Shown here: one piece after another, positions 51,216 through 59,944 of the stretch
How the letters are laid out: each line of letters opens with the position of its first letter
Numbering within the stretch: the first letter of the stretch is position 1
From: an uncultured Paracoccaceae bacterium
GTDB taxonomy: Bacteria; Pseudomonadota; Alphaproteobacteria; Rhodobacterales; Rhodobacteraceae
Direction of reading: 5' to 3'
Assembly (NCBI GenBank): GCA_947493145.1
Contig: CANLPZ010000002.1
Span: forward strand, 519,364-583,363
Length of the DNA stretch: 64,000 nt
The notes under the pieces: generated by a model
Seen by the model: the letters and a program-made list of their open reading frames with translations, nothing else
What the model was told of the DNA's origin: nothing
Databases searched by the model: none
Made by a program: the position numbers and the translations under genes

Positions 51216-51306
51216 AGATCGTAGGATATCCGCCGCTTGCTCGCGGCTTTTTCTTTCACGAAACGCCCTACGAAAACGTCAATAACTGTAAGACAGATCG
51301 TAGAAT
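51216..51306. promoter_or_regulatory. Direct repeats in the divergent CBASS promoter region
   Basis: AGATCGTAGGAT (51216-51227) and AGATCGTAGAAT (51295-51306) are direct repeats, 79 bases apart, in the gap between the repressor-like gene and the CD-NTase gene. One copy lies near each start, fitting shared repression of both directions. Confidence 0.45.
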
Positions 51307-51333
51307 CCGTCAAGCCTGAGGGGGCAGAAGGAA

Positions 51334-52665
51334 ATGAATGTAAGAACAAACTTTGAAGATTACGCGCGCAGCCTGGATATCGATCCTGTTGAAGCTGCGC
51401 TCATGGATGTGGCCCGTGCCATCCAGATCACCGTGACAATGCACCGCGAGGCGGAAGCTCACTATCGTGGATTGGCCAGCCATGTGGATCGGCCGGGAAG
51501 CCCATTTGAAGACCTTGTCCACGAGATCTACGCGTCCGGCAGCTTTGCCATTCACGCACCGACGCGATCGCGCCTGAAGCGAGATCAACATGATGTCGAC
51601 GCTGTCATTGAACTGAGCGTGCTGCCGGGAAGCGACCCTGAATGGGTCCTGACCACGCTCTACAAGGCAATCAAAGGCGATCCGGGCAGCAAGTATCACG
51701 ACTATCTGATTGAAAAGAACAGCCGTTGTGTGACGGTAACATATCCGGATGGCGTGACGGTGGATCTCATGCCCGTTGTTCGCTTGGTTGGCACCCCGGA
51801 GCGTGTCGCGACCCTGTTTCACCACAAGCCGGAAACGGGCACGCTCTACCACAAGGAGGTGAACCCAAAGGGGTTCGCCGACCACTTTAATGGCCAGATC
51901 GAAACAAGCGCGGTCTTCCAGGATCGTTTTGACGCGCGGCGTTTCCTCGTAGACGGCGAAACCTACGAGACCATGGCAAAACGCATGGCGTCTGATGGCA
52001 GCATGATCAAGGCTGATACCCAACCGATGCCTGTCCATGTCCCGCTCGACCAAAAATCTCCGCGTGTTGTTGCTCTGCAATTGATCAAGCGGTTTCGCGA
52101 CAAGCGCTTCCGCAAACATGATGATCACCGTGGAAAACGGAAACCTCCCTCGATCATCATGGCGGCGATCGCGCTGGAAGCAGGCTCGGTTCAGGACAAC
52201 CTGGTTGACGAGGTCATTGCTTTGGCCACACGTATGCGCCGCCGCATCCAAGAAGCCGAAAGCAGTCTTCGGTTGTTGGAAGTACGCAATCCGGCTCATA
52301 CGCCCGATGTCTTCACCGATCGGTGGCCTGAACAGCGGAGCGACCAACAACTTTGGGCCCGCGATCTCCAGACACTGATTGATCGTCTGAAGACCCTGCA
52401 GCGCGTGGGTTTTGACCCAGCCGTTATCCAGTCAACCTTCGACGATCTCTTCGGCGAAAAAGCCGGTGAAGCGGCCTTGCGCGCATATCATCAGGCGCGG
52501 ATCGCACAGCTTGAACACGGGGCGCTTGGAATGAAACCTGGTGGAGAGTTTAAACTCGCAGCCCCGGCTCTGGGTGCCGGTGTTACGGCTGCAAGTGGCC
52601 TCATCACACCTGCCCGGGCCAATACCAACATGGGGGGTGTGGTACCCGATGATAACTGTTGGTGA
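51334..52665 (+). CDS. CBASS CD-NTase (cGAS/DncV-like nucleotidyltransferase)
   Basis: 443 residues, AAGGAA before ATG. The polymerase-beta-type active site is complete: GS in YASGSF (residues 69-70), DVD at 87-89, and a third Asp in TVDLMPV (144). The C-terminal helical domain follows, and an Ala/Gly/Pro-rich flexible tail ends PDDNCW. CD-NTases make cyclic oligonucleotide signals upon phage infection. The tail is the expected target of the E2-like enzyme encoded next, which it overlaps by 17 bp. Confidence 0.92.
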   Translation: MNVRTNFEDYARSLDIDPVEAALMDVARAIQITVTMHREAEAHYRGLASHVDRPGSPFEDLVHEIYASGSFAIHAPTRSRLKRDQHDVDAVIELSVLPGSDPEWVLTTLYKAIKGDPGSKYHDYLIEKNSRCVTVTYPDGVTVDLMPVVRLVGTPERVATLFHHKPETGTLYHKEVNPKGFADHFNGQIETSAVFQDRFDARRFLVDGETYETMAKRMASDGSMIKADTQPMPVHVPLDQKSPRVVALQLIKRFRDKRFRKHDDHRGKRKPPSIIMAAIALEAGSVQDNLVDEVIALATRMRRRIQEAESSLRLLEVRNPAHTPDVFTDRWPEQRSDQQLWARDLQTLIDRLKTLQRVGFDPAVIQSTFDDLFGEKAGEAALRAYHQARIAQLEHGALGMKPGGEFKLAAPALGAGVTAASGLITPARANTNMGGVVPDDNCW

Positions 52666-53194
52666 TCAAATCGCTGATATGCACGCCGTTTTTCCGACCT
52701 GGTCATGCGAGCAGCCGAACAAGCGGACTGCCGTTTGGCATGGCACGCTCACGCCCCACAAAACGGCTTATCGGCTGCGCATAGAATATACCGAACCTCT
52801 GTTGCCCGAAGGGCGTTCAAACCTCTATCTTCAACCTCTGGTCGAGGTGCTGGGTCCCCCGCTGACACGACGGTTCGGAAATGCCGAAGGCTCTCTCCCT
52901 CATGTTTACATCGCACATCCGCGAACTCAGCGGACCGGCCCATTCCTTTGCCTTTTTGATGATGAAGCCAACGAATGGACACCAGATGACCGCATTAGCG
53001 ATACCACCATCCCTTGGGCTTCAAACTGGCTCAGTTGCTACGAGTGCTGGTTGTTGACGGGCAAATGGTTCGGCACGGGCAAGCACATCAGGCCAGAAAC
53101 GGATAGCCGCAACCCAGTCGCGGCAGCATTGGAGCGTTACCATGGAACAACCTCAGTCGCGGCGGTCACACGGCACGATTTTTCATCGACGTGA
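52649..53194 (+). CDS. E2-like protein of a short type II CBASS
   Basis: 181 residues from ATG 52649. It has the bacterial CBASS E2 pattern: PHVYIAHP then GPFLCLFDDEANEW with the candidate catalytic Cys101, and the downstream block IPWASNWLSCYECWLLTGKW. No E1 or JAB gene is present, so this is an E2-only (short) type II system. In the published Serratia system a stand-alone E2 processes and ligates the CD-NTase C-terminus, which activates it. It overlaps both neighbouring genes. Confidence 0.87.
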   Translation: MITVGDQIADMHAVFPTWSCEQPNKRTAVWHGTLTPHKTAYRLRIEYTEPLLPEGRSNLYLQPLVEVLGPPLTRRFGNAEGSLPHVYIAHPRTQRTGPFLCLFDDEANEWTPDDRISDTTIPWASNWLSCYECWLLTGKWFGTGKHIRPETDSRNPVAAALERYHGTTSVAAVTRHDFSST

Positions 53195-54203
53195 ACAGCT
53201 CGAATGGACGACCGATACCTTCCGCATCCTCTCGATCGATGGTGGCGGTATCAAAGGAATATTGCCTGCCGCCGTGTTGGCCGAATGCGAGCGGCGATTT
53301 CTGAAAGGAGGGTCAGCAGCGGCCTATTTCGATTTGCTGGCAGGAACATCAACTGGCGGCATAATCGCGCTTGGTCTGAGCGCGGGCATGCGCGCGGCGG
53401 AGGTTCTCGACATTTACCTTACCCACGGCGGGAAAATCTTTCCAAAAGGCTGGACCCCGCCATTTGCTTTGGGTCGGGCGGCAAAATCCGCTTACGGGTT
53501 TGCGCGCAACATGGCCGTCTATCGCTATGACCGAGAGCCCTTGGAACGCGCCCTTCGGGACTGTTTCGGCAACAGAACTCTTGGGACTGTGGATCGGCGG
53601 TTGAACATTCCAACCTTTGACGGTTTCAACGAGGTCACTGTTCTGAAGACCCCACATCATCCTGACTTTCGCCTGGACTGGCGGGAGGAGATCGTGACGG
53701 CCGCCCTTGCGACCTCGGCGGCACCAACCTTCTTTTCGACATACCGAAATGGCACGCGGCACTTTGCCGATGGAGGTGTTTGGGCGAACAATCCAGCCAT
53801 GGTCGCACTGGTTGATGCTCTTTCGTGTTTCGATCTCGACCGGCATACCGTCGACATTCTGTCTCTCGGCTGTGGCGAGCAGGATCTGCGATTGTCGGAC
53901 TCGCAAATCAAGTGGGGAGGGATGTTTCACTGGCGCACCATCATTGAGACGGCCATGCATCTACAAAGCCAAAACGCACTGGGTCAGGCCGGTCTGCTGA
54001 TTGGGCGCGACAGATTACTGCGGGTAACAACTGCACCTTCATTAGCTCCGATTGCGATGGACGACTTTGAAAGAGCTCGTGACGAGCTTCCCACTCAGGC
54101 CCGGCGACTCGTTGAAGAGAATTCCGGGCGCTTGGAAAGGTTCTTCGATGCGGAAAGGGCACCAGTAACCCTCTACCATGGAGAGCAGGCTGCCGACCTT
54201 TGA
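53142..54203 (+). CDS. capV: Patatin-like phospholipase effector (CapV)
   Basis: 353 residues, with GGAG before ATG 53142. It has the oxyanion loop IDGGGIKG (residues 32-39), the nucleophile motif GTSTG with Ser70, and the catalytic dyad Asp in FADGGVWANNP (Asp210). CapV-type phospholipases are activated by a cyclic dinucleotide such as cGAMP and degrade the inner membrane, killing the infected cell. As third gene of the operon it completes the CBASS module. Confidence 0.92.
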   Translation: MEQPQSRRSHGTIFHRREQLEWTTDTFRILSIDGGGIKGILPAAVLAECERRFLKGGSAAAYFDLLAGTSTGGIIALGLSAGMRAAEVLDIYLTHGGKIFPKGWTPPFALGRAAKSAYGFARNMAVYRYDREPLERALRDCFGNRTLGTVDRRLNIPTFDGFNEVTVLKTPHHPDFRLDWREEIVTAALATSAAPTFFSTYRNGTRHFADGGVWANNPAMVALVDALSCFDLDRHTVDILSLGCGEQDLRLSDSQIKWGGMFHWRTIIETAMHLQSQNALGQAGLLIGRDRLLRVTTAPSLAPIAMDDFERARDELPTQARRLVEENSGRLERFFDAERAPVTLYHGEQAADL

Positions 54204-54317
54204 TTGCAGCAAGTTAGATCGCTTGACCGGCGCACCTAAGATATTTGTCAGCGTCTACTTTGGAGTGACTGCGCCGCAGCAAAGACCAGTCCGACCAACG
54301 GCAGGAAGGTGCCGATT

Positions 54318-55316
54318 TCACTTCAAGCGCTTGGCCCGTTCAGCGATCTTCTGAACCATAGAAACAGTAGCTCCACCTGCCTGCCTTATCCCAGCTCCGG
54401 CGATCTCAGCATTCGATCTCGTGCCAAACCGTGCCCGCGCCCGTGACCCTTTGGTGCCAATCAAGCCCTTTGCGAACCCGCCGGGACCGGGAATGCTCGG
54501 CGGTCCGGCCATCATAAAATTGCCCGAGATGGAGCGGACGATCAGCGGGGTAGCGATGATCATGCCGCCTGCGAGGAACATCATCATGAAGAAGGGCACC
54601 AGCGCGCCGATGTTACTTGCACCGGATGGATCTCCGAGTTCGGTCATCAGCGAGCGCGACATGCCGACGACGGTGGAAAACACGCCTGCGATCACGAGGG
54701 GGTAGAGCGCGTAGGATACCGTGCTGGACAGCCAACGGTGGAAGTAGTCCTTGCTGGAGTCGAACAGCGAAAGCGCGATCATGATGGGGGCGATGCCAAT
54801 CATGAACGCCAGCATGATCTTGGCGAAGATCAGGACAAGGCCGCAGAGCGCGCCGATCACGCCGAGGAGGAAAGCGCCGATCGCGCCGATCAGGGCTCCG
54901 GCCATCCAATGCATGTTGTCACCGGCCGCATTCAGGTAATCGCCAAATTCTTCGATGAGATCGTCGAAGGCCTCTGCGAAGTAGGATGCTCCTGCGCCGC
55001 CGCCACCAAGCCCGGCCACCATGCCGCCCGCAAGCTGATCGAGACCGTTGATGAGGGCGCTGGCCACAGCGTTGAATTGGACCCAGTTCATCGCAAAGAG
55101 GGAGATCAGCATGAGCTTGAGGGCGAACCAGAACGCGGTCCGCCCATCCATGGATTTGTACTGAAACACCATGTTGAGGAAGACGCCGATCACGGCGAGC
55201 GTCGAGGCCACGGCAATGACGCCGCCAAGCTGACTGGCGACGTTACCAAAAGTGGTTTGGGCCGCGTCATCCAGAAAGTTGTCGGTGGTCTCTACCATCC
55301 AGGTGACGACGCCCAT
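54318..55316 (-). CDS. virB6: VirB6/TrbL-type T4SS inner-membrane protein
   Basis: 332 residues with about six membrane helices (for example ALKLMLISLFAMNWVQ; LLGVIGALCGLVLIFAKIML; FMMMFLAGGMIIATPLIV). The central SKDYFHRWLSSTVSYALYPL segment is typical for VirB6. It is the polytopic core of the inner-membrane complex and the substrate entry site. Last gene of the virB cluster, convergent with CBASS. Confidence 0.88.
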   Translation of the reverse strand: MGVVTWMVETTDNFLDDAAQTTFGNVASQLGGVIAVASTLAVIGVFLNMVFQYKSMDGRTAFWFALKLMLISLFAMNWVQFNAVASALINGLDQLAGGMVAGLGGGGAGASYFAEAFDDLIEEFGDYLNAAGDNMHWMAGALIGAIGAFLLGVIGALCGLVLIFAKIMLAFMIGIAPIMIALSLFDSSKDYFHRWLSSTVSYALYPLVIAGVFSTVVGMSRSLMTELGDPSGASNIGALVPFFMMMFLAGGMIIATPLIVRSISGNFMMAGPPSIPGPGGFAKGLIGTKGSRARARFGTRSNAEIAGAGIRQAGGATVSMVQKIAERAKRLK

Positions 55317-55337
55317 CGGATCCTCCTCGGTTTTGCT

Positions 55338-55514
55338 CTAGACGCTCGCGCCCGTGCGCCGCTTCAGGAAGGCCTTCAGAATATGTTCGCCGTCAAAATC
55401 CGGCACGACCGAGACCAACTCCCAGCCGTCTTGGCCAAGAGCCGTCAGCTGCGCTTCGATCTTCGGTGGCTTTGTCTTGGCAGTGTTGATCTGTTCAATC
55501 TTGTATTCAAACAT
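55338..55514 (-). CDS. DUF4177-like small protein in the virB cluster
   Basis: 58 residues from ATG 55514 (FEYKIEQINTAKT, then QLTALGQDGWELVSVVP, FLKRRTG). The Gly-WELV core is the DUF4177 signature. Function unknown. It overlaps the virB11 stop and sits between virB11 and virB6, where no canonical virB gene is expected. Confidence 0.72.
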   Translation of the reverse strand: MFEYKIEQINTAKTKPPKIEAQLTALGQDGWELVSVVPDFDGEHILKAFLKRRTGASV

Positions 55515-56502
55515 GGGCTGTTTCCTTTGAATGGGCCGGATCAACCGGCAGGTAGAATTCAGTGATGCCGCGCGCGCCCTCATGGCGTCCGGCCTGGATA
55601 ATCACATCGATCGAGCGAGTGATGTAGTCGTTCATGTCCTGGTAGGTCATGGGCACATCGGTTTTCAGGGCGGCGATGGCGAGGCGCTGCACGGCCAGCT
55701 GAGGGGTTTCAGCGTGCAGCGTGGTGAGTGAGCCACCATGACCGGTGTTGATCGCCTCAAGGAAGGTCATGGCCTCCTTGCCGCGTACTTCGCCTAAAAC
55801 AATCCGGTCCGGCCGCATGCGCAGGGTGGAGGTCAGCAGGACATCAGCGCTGCGCGTGGCTTCATCGCGATCAGACATCAGCGTGACGACATTGGGTTGC
55901 GTCGGACGCAACTCGGCCGCCTCTTCTATCGTGATGATGCGCTCCTCGGCGGGCACGAAAGAGAGGATCTTGCGCGCCGTGACGGTCTTGCCGGTCGAGG
56001 TGCCACCGGACACGATCATGTTGAGCTTGTGCGTGACGCAGAACTTGATCGCGGCATCGATGTCGCCGGTGGCCACGACATCGCGCAGTTCGGCATTGCG
56101 CTTGCGTCGTGCGCCCTCGTTGCTGCGTTCTTTGCCAAAGAGATAGGAGAGCTTGATCTGTTCCAAAGGTAGGTCGGCGAAGAACCGCAGGGAGATCGCA
56201 TAGCCGCCATCGACAGCCGGTGGCTGGATGACTTGCGCGCGGATGGGGCGGTCACGGTAGGTGATGCTGACCGACACAATCGGCTTGGTCCGGCTGAGCG
56301 TGGTGTTCGCGGCGGACGCGATCTGATTGCCCAAGTCCTTGATCTCGTTTTGCGAGAGCTGTCGATTGACGCGCTGCATAAAGTGATCCCCCTGAAACTC
56401 CGCCCACAGCGTGCCGTCGGGGTTGATGCAAAGCTCGATCAGCTTGGGGTCACGCGCCTCGGAGATCTTGTCCATCGAGCTTTGCAGATAGCTGGCCGCC
56501 AT
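55507..56502 (-). CDS. virB11: T4SS ATPase VirB11
   Basis: 331 residues. The N-terminal domain is followed by a secretion ATPase core: Walker A SGGTSTGKTVTARK, Asp box ITIEEAAEL, Walker B region RIVLGEVRGKEAMTFL and His box GSLTTLHAE. It is a hexameric ATPase at the base of the channel that powers pilus assembly and substrate transfer. Starts 2 bp after virB10 ends. Confidence 0.93.
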   Translation of the reverse strand: MAASYLQSSMDKISEARDPKLIELCINPDGTLWAEFQGDHFMQRVNRQLSQNEIKDLGNQIASAANTTLSRTKPIVSVSITYRDRPIRAQVIQPPAVDGGYAISLRFFADLPLEQIKLSYLFGKERSNEGARRKRNAELRDVVATGDIDAAIKFCVTHKLNMIVSGGTSTGKTVTARKILSFVPAEERIITIEEAAELRPTQPNVVTLMSDRDEATRSADVLLTSTLRMRPDRIVLGEVRGKEAMTFLEAINTGHGGSLTTLHAETPQLAVQRLAIAALKTDVPMTYQDMNDYITRSIDVIIQAGRHEGARGITEFYLPVDPAHSKETAHV

Positions 56503-56504
56503 GA

Positions 56505-57818
56505 TCAGAAAATCTCCAGATCGCGGTCGACCATCACGGTGACGCGGGCACCCTGATCCACATAGATCACGGGCGAGACGGAGAGATATTCGCCAATCAC
56601 GCTTTGCGCGCTGTCTTGCAGGTCTTCTCCAATGCCTTCCAGAACATCAGAGGTGATCTCATCTTCGGTGTTTTGAGCTGCAAGTGCAGGCAAGGCTCCG
56701 ATCAGAGATATCAGGGCGGCGGACCCGAACCGCGTGCCAAAGCGGCTGTCGACAAAACCGGTCGTGCCGGAGCGTCCCAGTTCGTCGCCACCAAAAGCGC
56801 TGATTTCAACGGTCTGATTGCTGGGCAGAATGATCCGGTCCCAGGCGACCGTCACGCGTTGCTGGGCGATATCGAGACCGGATTGATACCGCCCGATCAG
56901 ACGCGCGCCGCGTGGGATCAGGATCCGCGAGCCGTCATATGCGTGGACATCTTCCGATACCATCGCGCGGACCTGACCAGCGAGCGAGCTGTCGATTGCG
57001 GTCTCAAGTACGGCCTGGATCATCGTGCCCTGAACAACCGTGTTTGACGGGTTCACGATCACTTGGGCCTGTGTCACCTCAGCAGGTTCAGCGCCGTTGC
57101 GAACAAAGTCTGTATCGCCATCAAGTCGACGCTGCTCGGCGGCGGTATCATTGTTGCCGCTTCCAGTGCCGCCAAAAGCGATGATAGGACTGGAGATACG
57201 GGCTTGTAGCTCCTCAAGCTCTGCCTGTCGCCGCCGCTCGAGCTCTTGCATACGCAGTTCCTCGGCCGTGGGGCCGGTTGGTGCGGGCGTGCGCGGGGTT
57301 TCCAGGCGCGCAAGCTCCAGATCGTTCTGCAGTCGCTGTATCTGACGTGCGCGTTCTTCCAACTCTTCGCGCAAGGCGGCTTGCGTAGCAGCGGCTTCAC
57401 TGCGCAGGGCATCGATCTCTGCACCCAAGGTCTCCAATGCTTCAGTGTTGACGGCTGGGACTTCAGGTGCGGGTGCGTTGCGCAGGGCTTCGAGCTCGGC
57501 GCGCATGGCGTCCATTTGCGCGCGCAGCTCTTCTGTGTCGCTGGCCGGTTCCGGCTCCGGCGGCGGGGCTGTGTCAATCGGTGCAGGGGTGGGCTCGAGC
57601 GCACCAAAGCCTGGTCCCGCCGCTTGGAACTCATCCGGGGAGGCGGTTTCGAGGCTGTCGGGTTCAGAGCGGCCAGAGAACAACAGCAAGAGACCCCCAA
57701 GGGCGGCGATTGCCACAATGCCCAAGGCAATAGTGACAACAGACGGGCGCGCCTTCGCGCTTTGTGGTTTTCCTTCAAGCGCTTCGAGGCGCTTCTTAAG
57801 CTCAGCTGTTTCACTCAT
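56505..57818 (-). CDS. virB10: T4SS protein VirB10
   Basis: 437 residues. One N-terminal membrane helix (VVTIALGIVAIAALGGLLLLF), a proline-rich stretch, a long coiled coil (about residues 80-190), and a C-terminal TrbI domain (AQVIVNPSNTVVQGTMIQAVLET, RILIPRGARLIGRYQSG, VAWDRIILPSNQTV). It spans inner and outer membrane in the core complex with VirB7 and VirB9. Overlaps virB9 by 8 bp. Confidence 0.92.
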   Translation of the reverse strand: MSETAELKKRLEALEGKPQSAKARPSVVTIALGIVAIAALGGLLLLFSGRSEPDSLETASPDEFQAAGPGFGALEPTPAPIDTAPPPEPEPASDTEELRAQMDAMRAELEALRNAPAPEVPAVNTEALETLGAEIDALRSEAAATQAALREELEERARQIQRLQNDLELARLETPRTPAPTGPTAEELRMQELERRRQAELEELQARISSPIIAFGGTGSGNNDTAAEQRRLDGDTDFVRNGAEPAEVTQAQVIVNPSNTVVQGTMIQAVLETAIDSSLAGQVRAMVSEDVHAYDGSRILIPRGARLIGRYQSGLDIAQQRVTVAWDRIILPSNQTVEISAFGGDELGRSGTTGFVDSRFGTRFGSAALISLIGALPALAAQNTEDEITSDVLEGIGEDLQDSAQSVIGEYLSVSPVIYVDQGARVTVMVDRDLEIF

Positions 57819-58506
57819 CGGGATTTGCCTCGCTCATCTCTTGGACGCAGATCTCGTCCTCGCCGAGTCGGAGAACCCATCGATCGCTGACACCTGACAC
57901 ACGGATCACGCCATCAGGTCGGGCCAGAGCATTCACGCTGCGCTCATTGCCGTTTGACCAACGAAAGATCGCAGGCAGCGGCGCGTTCGCGGCAAAGCGG
58001 AAATAAGTGAAGGTGCCGTCGTCCCAAATCTCGCGCGGAGTGATTTCGGACCGCGCGCTGACGCCGTAAGCGTGGTTTGCAGGTTGGTTTGTTGCCACAC
58101 GCGATTGCCGAGGGGCCGCGTCGGGATAGGTGAATCGAATGACATAGAAGGTCGGCGAGTTCGCCTCGGTCACATTGAAATAGTAACTGCGCCGGTTGGT
58201 GTAGACGGTGATGTTGGTATGCGCGCCGCGCGAGACGGGCTTGATCGCAAAAGCTTGGCCACCGGGCACACCGTCCAAAAGGAAGCCCTCGGTATCGCCT
58301 GCGATAATCGAGCGGATCGTTTCGCCTTGGCCAAACTCGATGCTGGTCACATGGGTCAGGCTGGTGCTGATGCGGTAGACCTGTCCATCCTGATAGGTGG
58401 CCAGTCGGACGCGGGCATCATAGGGGCCTTGGCGCGGCTGCGTTTCGGCATATGCGGTGCCCGCAAGCTGAACGAGGAAGGCGAGGATCAGGAACAGGCG
58501 ACGCAT
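57811..58506 (-). CDS. virB9: T4SS protein VirB9
   Basis: 231 residues with a cleavable signal (MRRLFLILAFLVQLAGTAYA) and the CagX/VirB9 fold (VRLATYQDGQVYRISTSLTH, IVAGDTEGF-type turn, WDDGTFTYFRFAANAPLPAIF, YFNVTEANS). Forms the outer-membrane core complex with VirB10 and the lipoprotein. Ends inside virB10. Confidence 0.9.
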   Translation of the reverse strand: MRRLFLILAFLVQLAGTAYAETQPRQGPYDARVRLATYQDGQVYRISTSLTHVTSIEFGQGETIRSIIAGDTEGFLLDGVPGGQAFAIKPVSRGAHTNITVYTNRRSYYFNVTEANSPTFYVIRFTYPDAAPRQSRVATNQPANHAYGVSARSEITPREIWDDGTFTYFRFAANAPLPAIFRWSNGNERSVNALARPDGVIRVSGVSDRWVLRLGEDEICVQEMSEANPDE

Positions 58507-58509
58507 GGG

Positions 58510-59160
58510 TTACTCCAAACGATCCGAGCGGATCGCGTATTCGGTGACGGTAAAGCCGAAAGGGTTCTGCCAGACATCATCGATCGACCGGCTATTCTCG
58601 GGACGAAACTCAAACATCAGCGTTGCGGTGAAGAGCCCGTTTTGACTGCCACGCGGCGAGTTCAGCCGCTTGCGCAGGCGTACCTGAGCGCGGTTGGCGC
58701 TGATATGGGTGATCGACAGAACCTCGACATCAAGACGGGCATCTGTGCCGTAGCTGTCCGGCGGGTAGGCCTCATGGCCGCTGGTCCAAAGCGCGCGCAG
58801 TCCTGCGGCGGCTGCGCCGTCCGACTGCTCCAGGACCCGCCGCACACGCACATCATTGTCGAGCTGGTTGTATGTCTCTCGATCAATGACATAGCGGTAG
58901 ACCTGTGCCTCGATGATAGCGGGGCGTTCCGTGAGTGAGACCGCTTCAACCATGGCATTGGGGAGGGCCATGCCGGTTTCGCTATCAAAGGGCACGATCA
59001 TGGGCGGCGGGTCCGCGTCGAGCAGGGCCACGAGGGCGGCGGCGAGGCAACCTGCCATTCCAAAGCCCATGCCTGTCAGCCCCAGCTTCTGCCACATGAG
59101 CTCGCGTCGTCTTGCGCCGTAGACGAGCTCTTCTTCGATGATTTCTGCCTCGCTGTTCAT
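58510..59160 (-). CDS. virB8: T4SS protein VirB8
   Basis: Start at ATG 59160 (216 residues, MNSEAEIIEEELVYG); the longer frame is the shadow of the virB5 tail. One membrane helix (LGLTGMGFGMAGCLAAALVALL), then the periplasmic NTF2-like VirB8 domain (YVIDRETYNQLDNDVRV, WQNPFGFTVTEYAI). It nucleates the inner-membrane complex. Confidence 0.88.
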   Translation of the reverse strand: MNSEAEIIEEELVYGARRRELMWQKLGLTGMGFGMAGCLAAALVALLDADPPPMIVPFDSETGMALPNAMVEAVSLTERPAIIEAQVYRYVIDRETYNQLDNDVRVRRVLEQSDGAAAAGLRALWTSGHEAYPPDSYGTDARLDVEVLSITHISANRAQVRLRKRLNSPRGSQNGLFTATLMFEFRPENSRSIDDVWQNPFGFTVTEYAIRSDRLE

Positions 59161-59164
59161 GGAG

Positions 59165-59944
59165 TCAGTCCGCGCGCAAGTCTGGCAGGGTGAAGTCCAT
59201 GTAGCGGCGTTCTTCGGCCAGCGTGGCGGCATCCACCACGCCGGACTGGCCCGCGCCGACGGTTTGAATGGCTTCGAGCTCCCACATGCGCGTCATGGCA
59301 ATGGCCAGCTCGGCCGTGACGCGAGTGTTGTGATCGACGGCTTCTTTGAGCGTCTCCATATCCGGGATCAGCGAGACCAGCTGTTCGACCCGTTCGAGAG
59401 ACTGCGCGGCCTCGTCATAGCTGTTCTCGGCCGCCGCTGACATAACGGCCCCAGTGCCCGCCTGGCTGGCAATGCGTTCCGCGCCCGGATTGCCGCTGCT
59501 GGCCATGTCAGACAGGCTGTCTTGGTCAAAACCTGCGTCCTCCAAGGCTTGCGTCATGCGGCCTTCCATCTGTGGGGCCGCATTGCCGATCAGGCTACTG
59601 AAGTCACCGCTTTGGATTTGCCGGATGGTGCCAAGGAGGTCGCCAAATTCTTGGTCTAGGAGGCCGTCAAGGTCGCCGCCCATGGCCATCTCGATGATGT
59701 CCGTCGCTCCGGTCAGGGCGGCGTAGGTCTCATTGAGCGTGTCGAGTTGCTGCTGCACCAGGTCGAGCTGCTCGAGAAGCGTGTCGAGCTGGTCGGTCTG
59801 GATCCCGAAATCCTCCAGCATCTGCTGCAGCTGGCGAATTTCCTGGGCGATGTTGCGAGTGTCGACTGTCGGAACGCCTTGGGCAGACACAGGTGAAGCA
59901 ACCAGCAACGCGCAAGTGGCAAAGGTGGATAGAAAGCGGATCAT
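59165..59944 (-). CDS. T4SS protein VirB5-like
   Basis: 259 residues with signal peptide (MIRFLSTFATCALLVASPVSA) and long helices typical of VirB5/TrbJ minor pilus proteins (IAQEIRQLQQMLEDFGIQ, LDTLLEQLDLVQQQLDTLN, SYDEAAQSLERVEQLVSLI). It probably caps the conjugative pilus. Overlaps virB1 by 4 bp. Confidence 0.8.
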   Translation of the reverse strand: MIRFLSTFATCALLVASPVSAQGVPTVDTRNIAQEIRQLQQMLEDFGIQTDQLDTLLEQLDLVQQQLDTLNETYAALTGATDIIEMAMGGDLDGLLDQEFGDLLGTIRQIQSGDFSSLIGNAAPQMEGRMTQALEDAGFDQDSLSDMASSGNPGAERIASQAGTGAVMSAAAENSYDEAAQSLERVEQLVSLIPDMETLKEAVDHNTRVTAELAIAMTRMWELEAIQTVGAGQSGVVDAATLAEERRYMDFTLPDLRAD

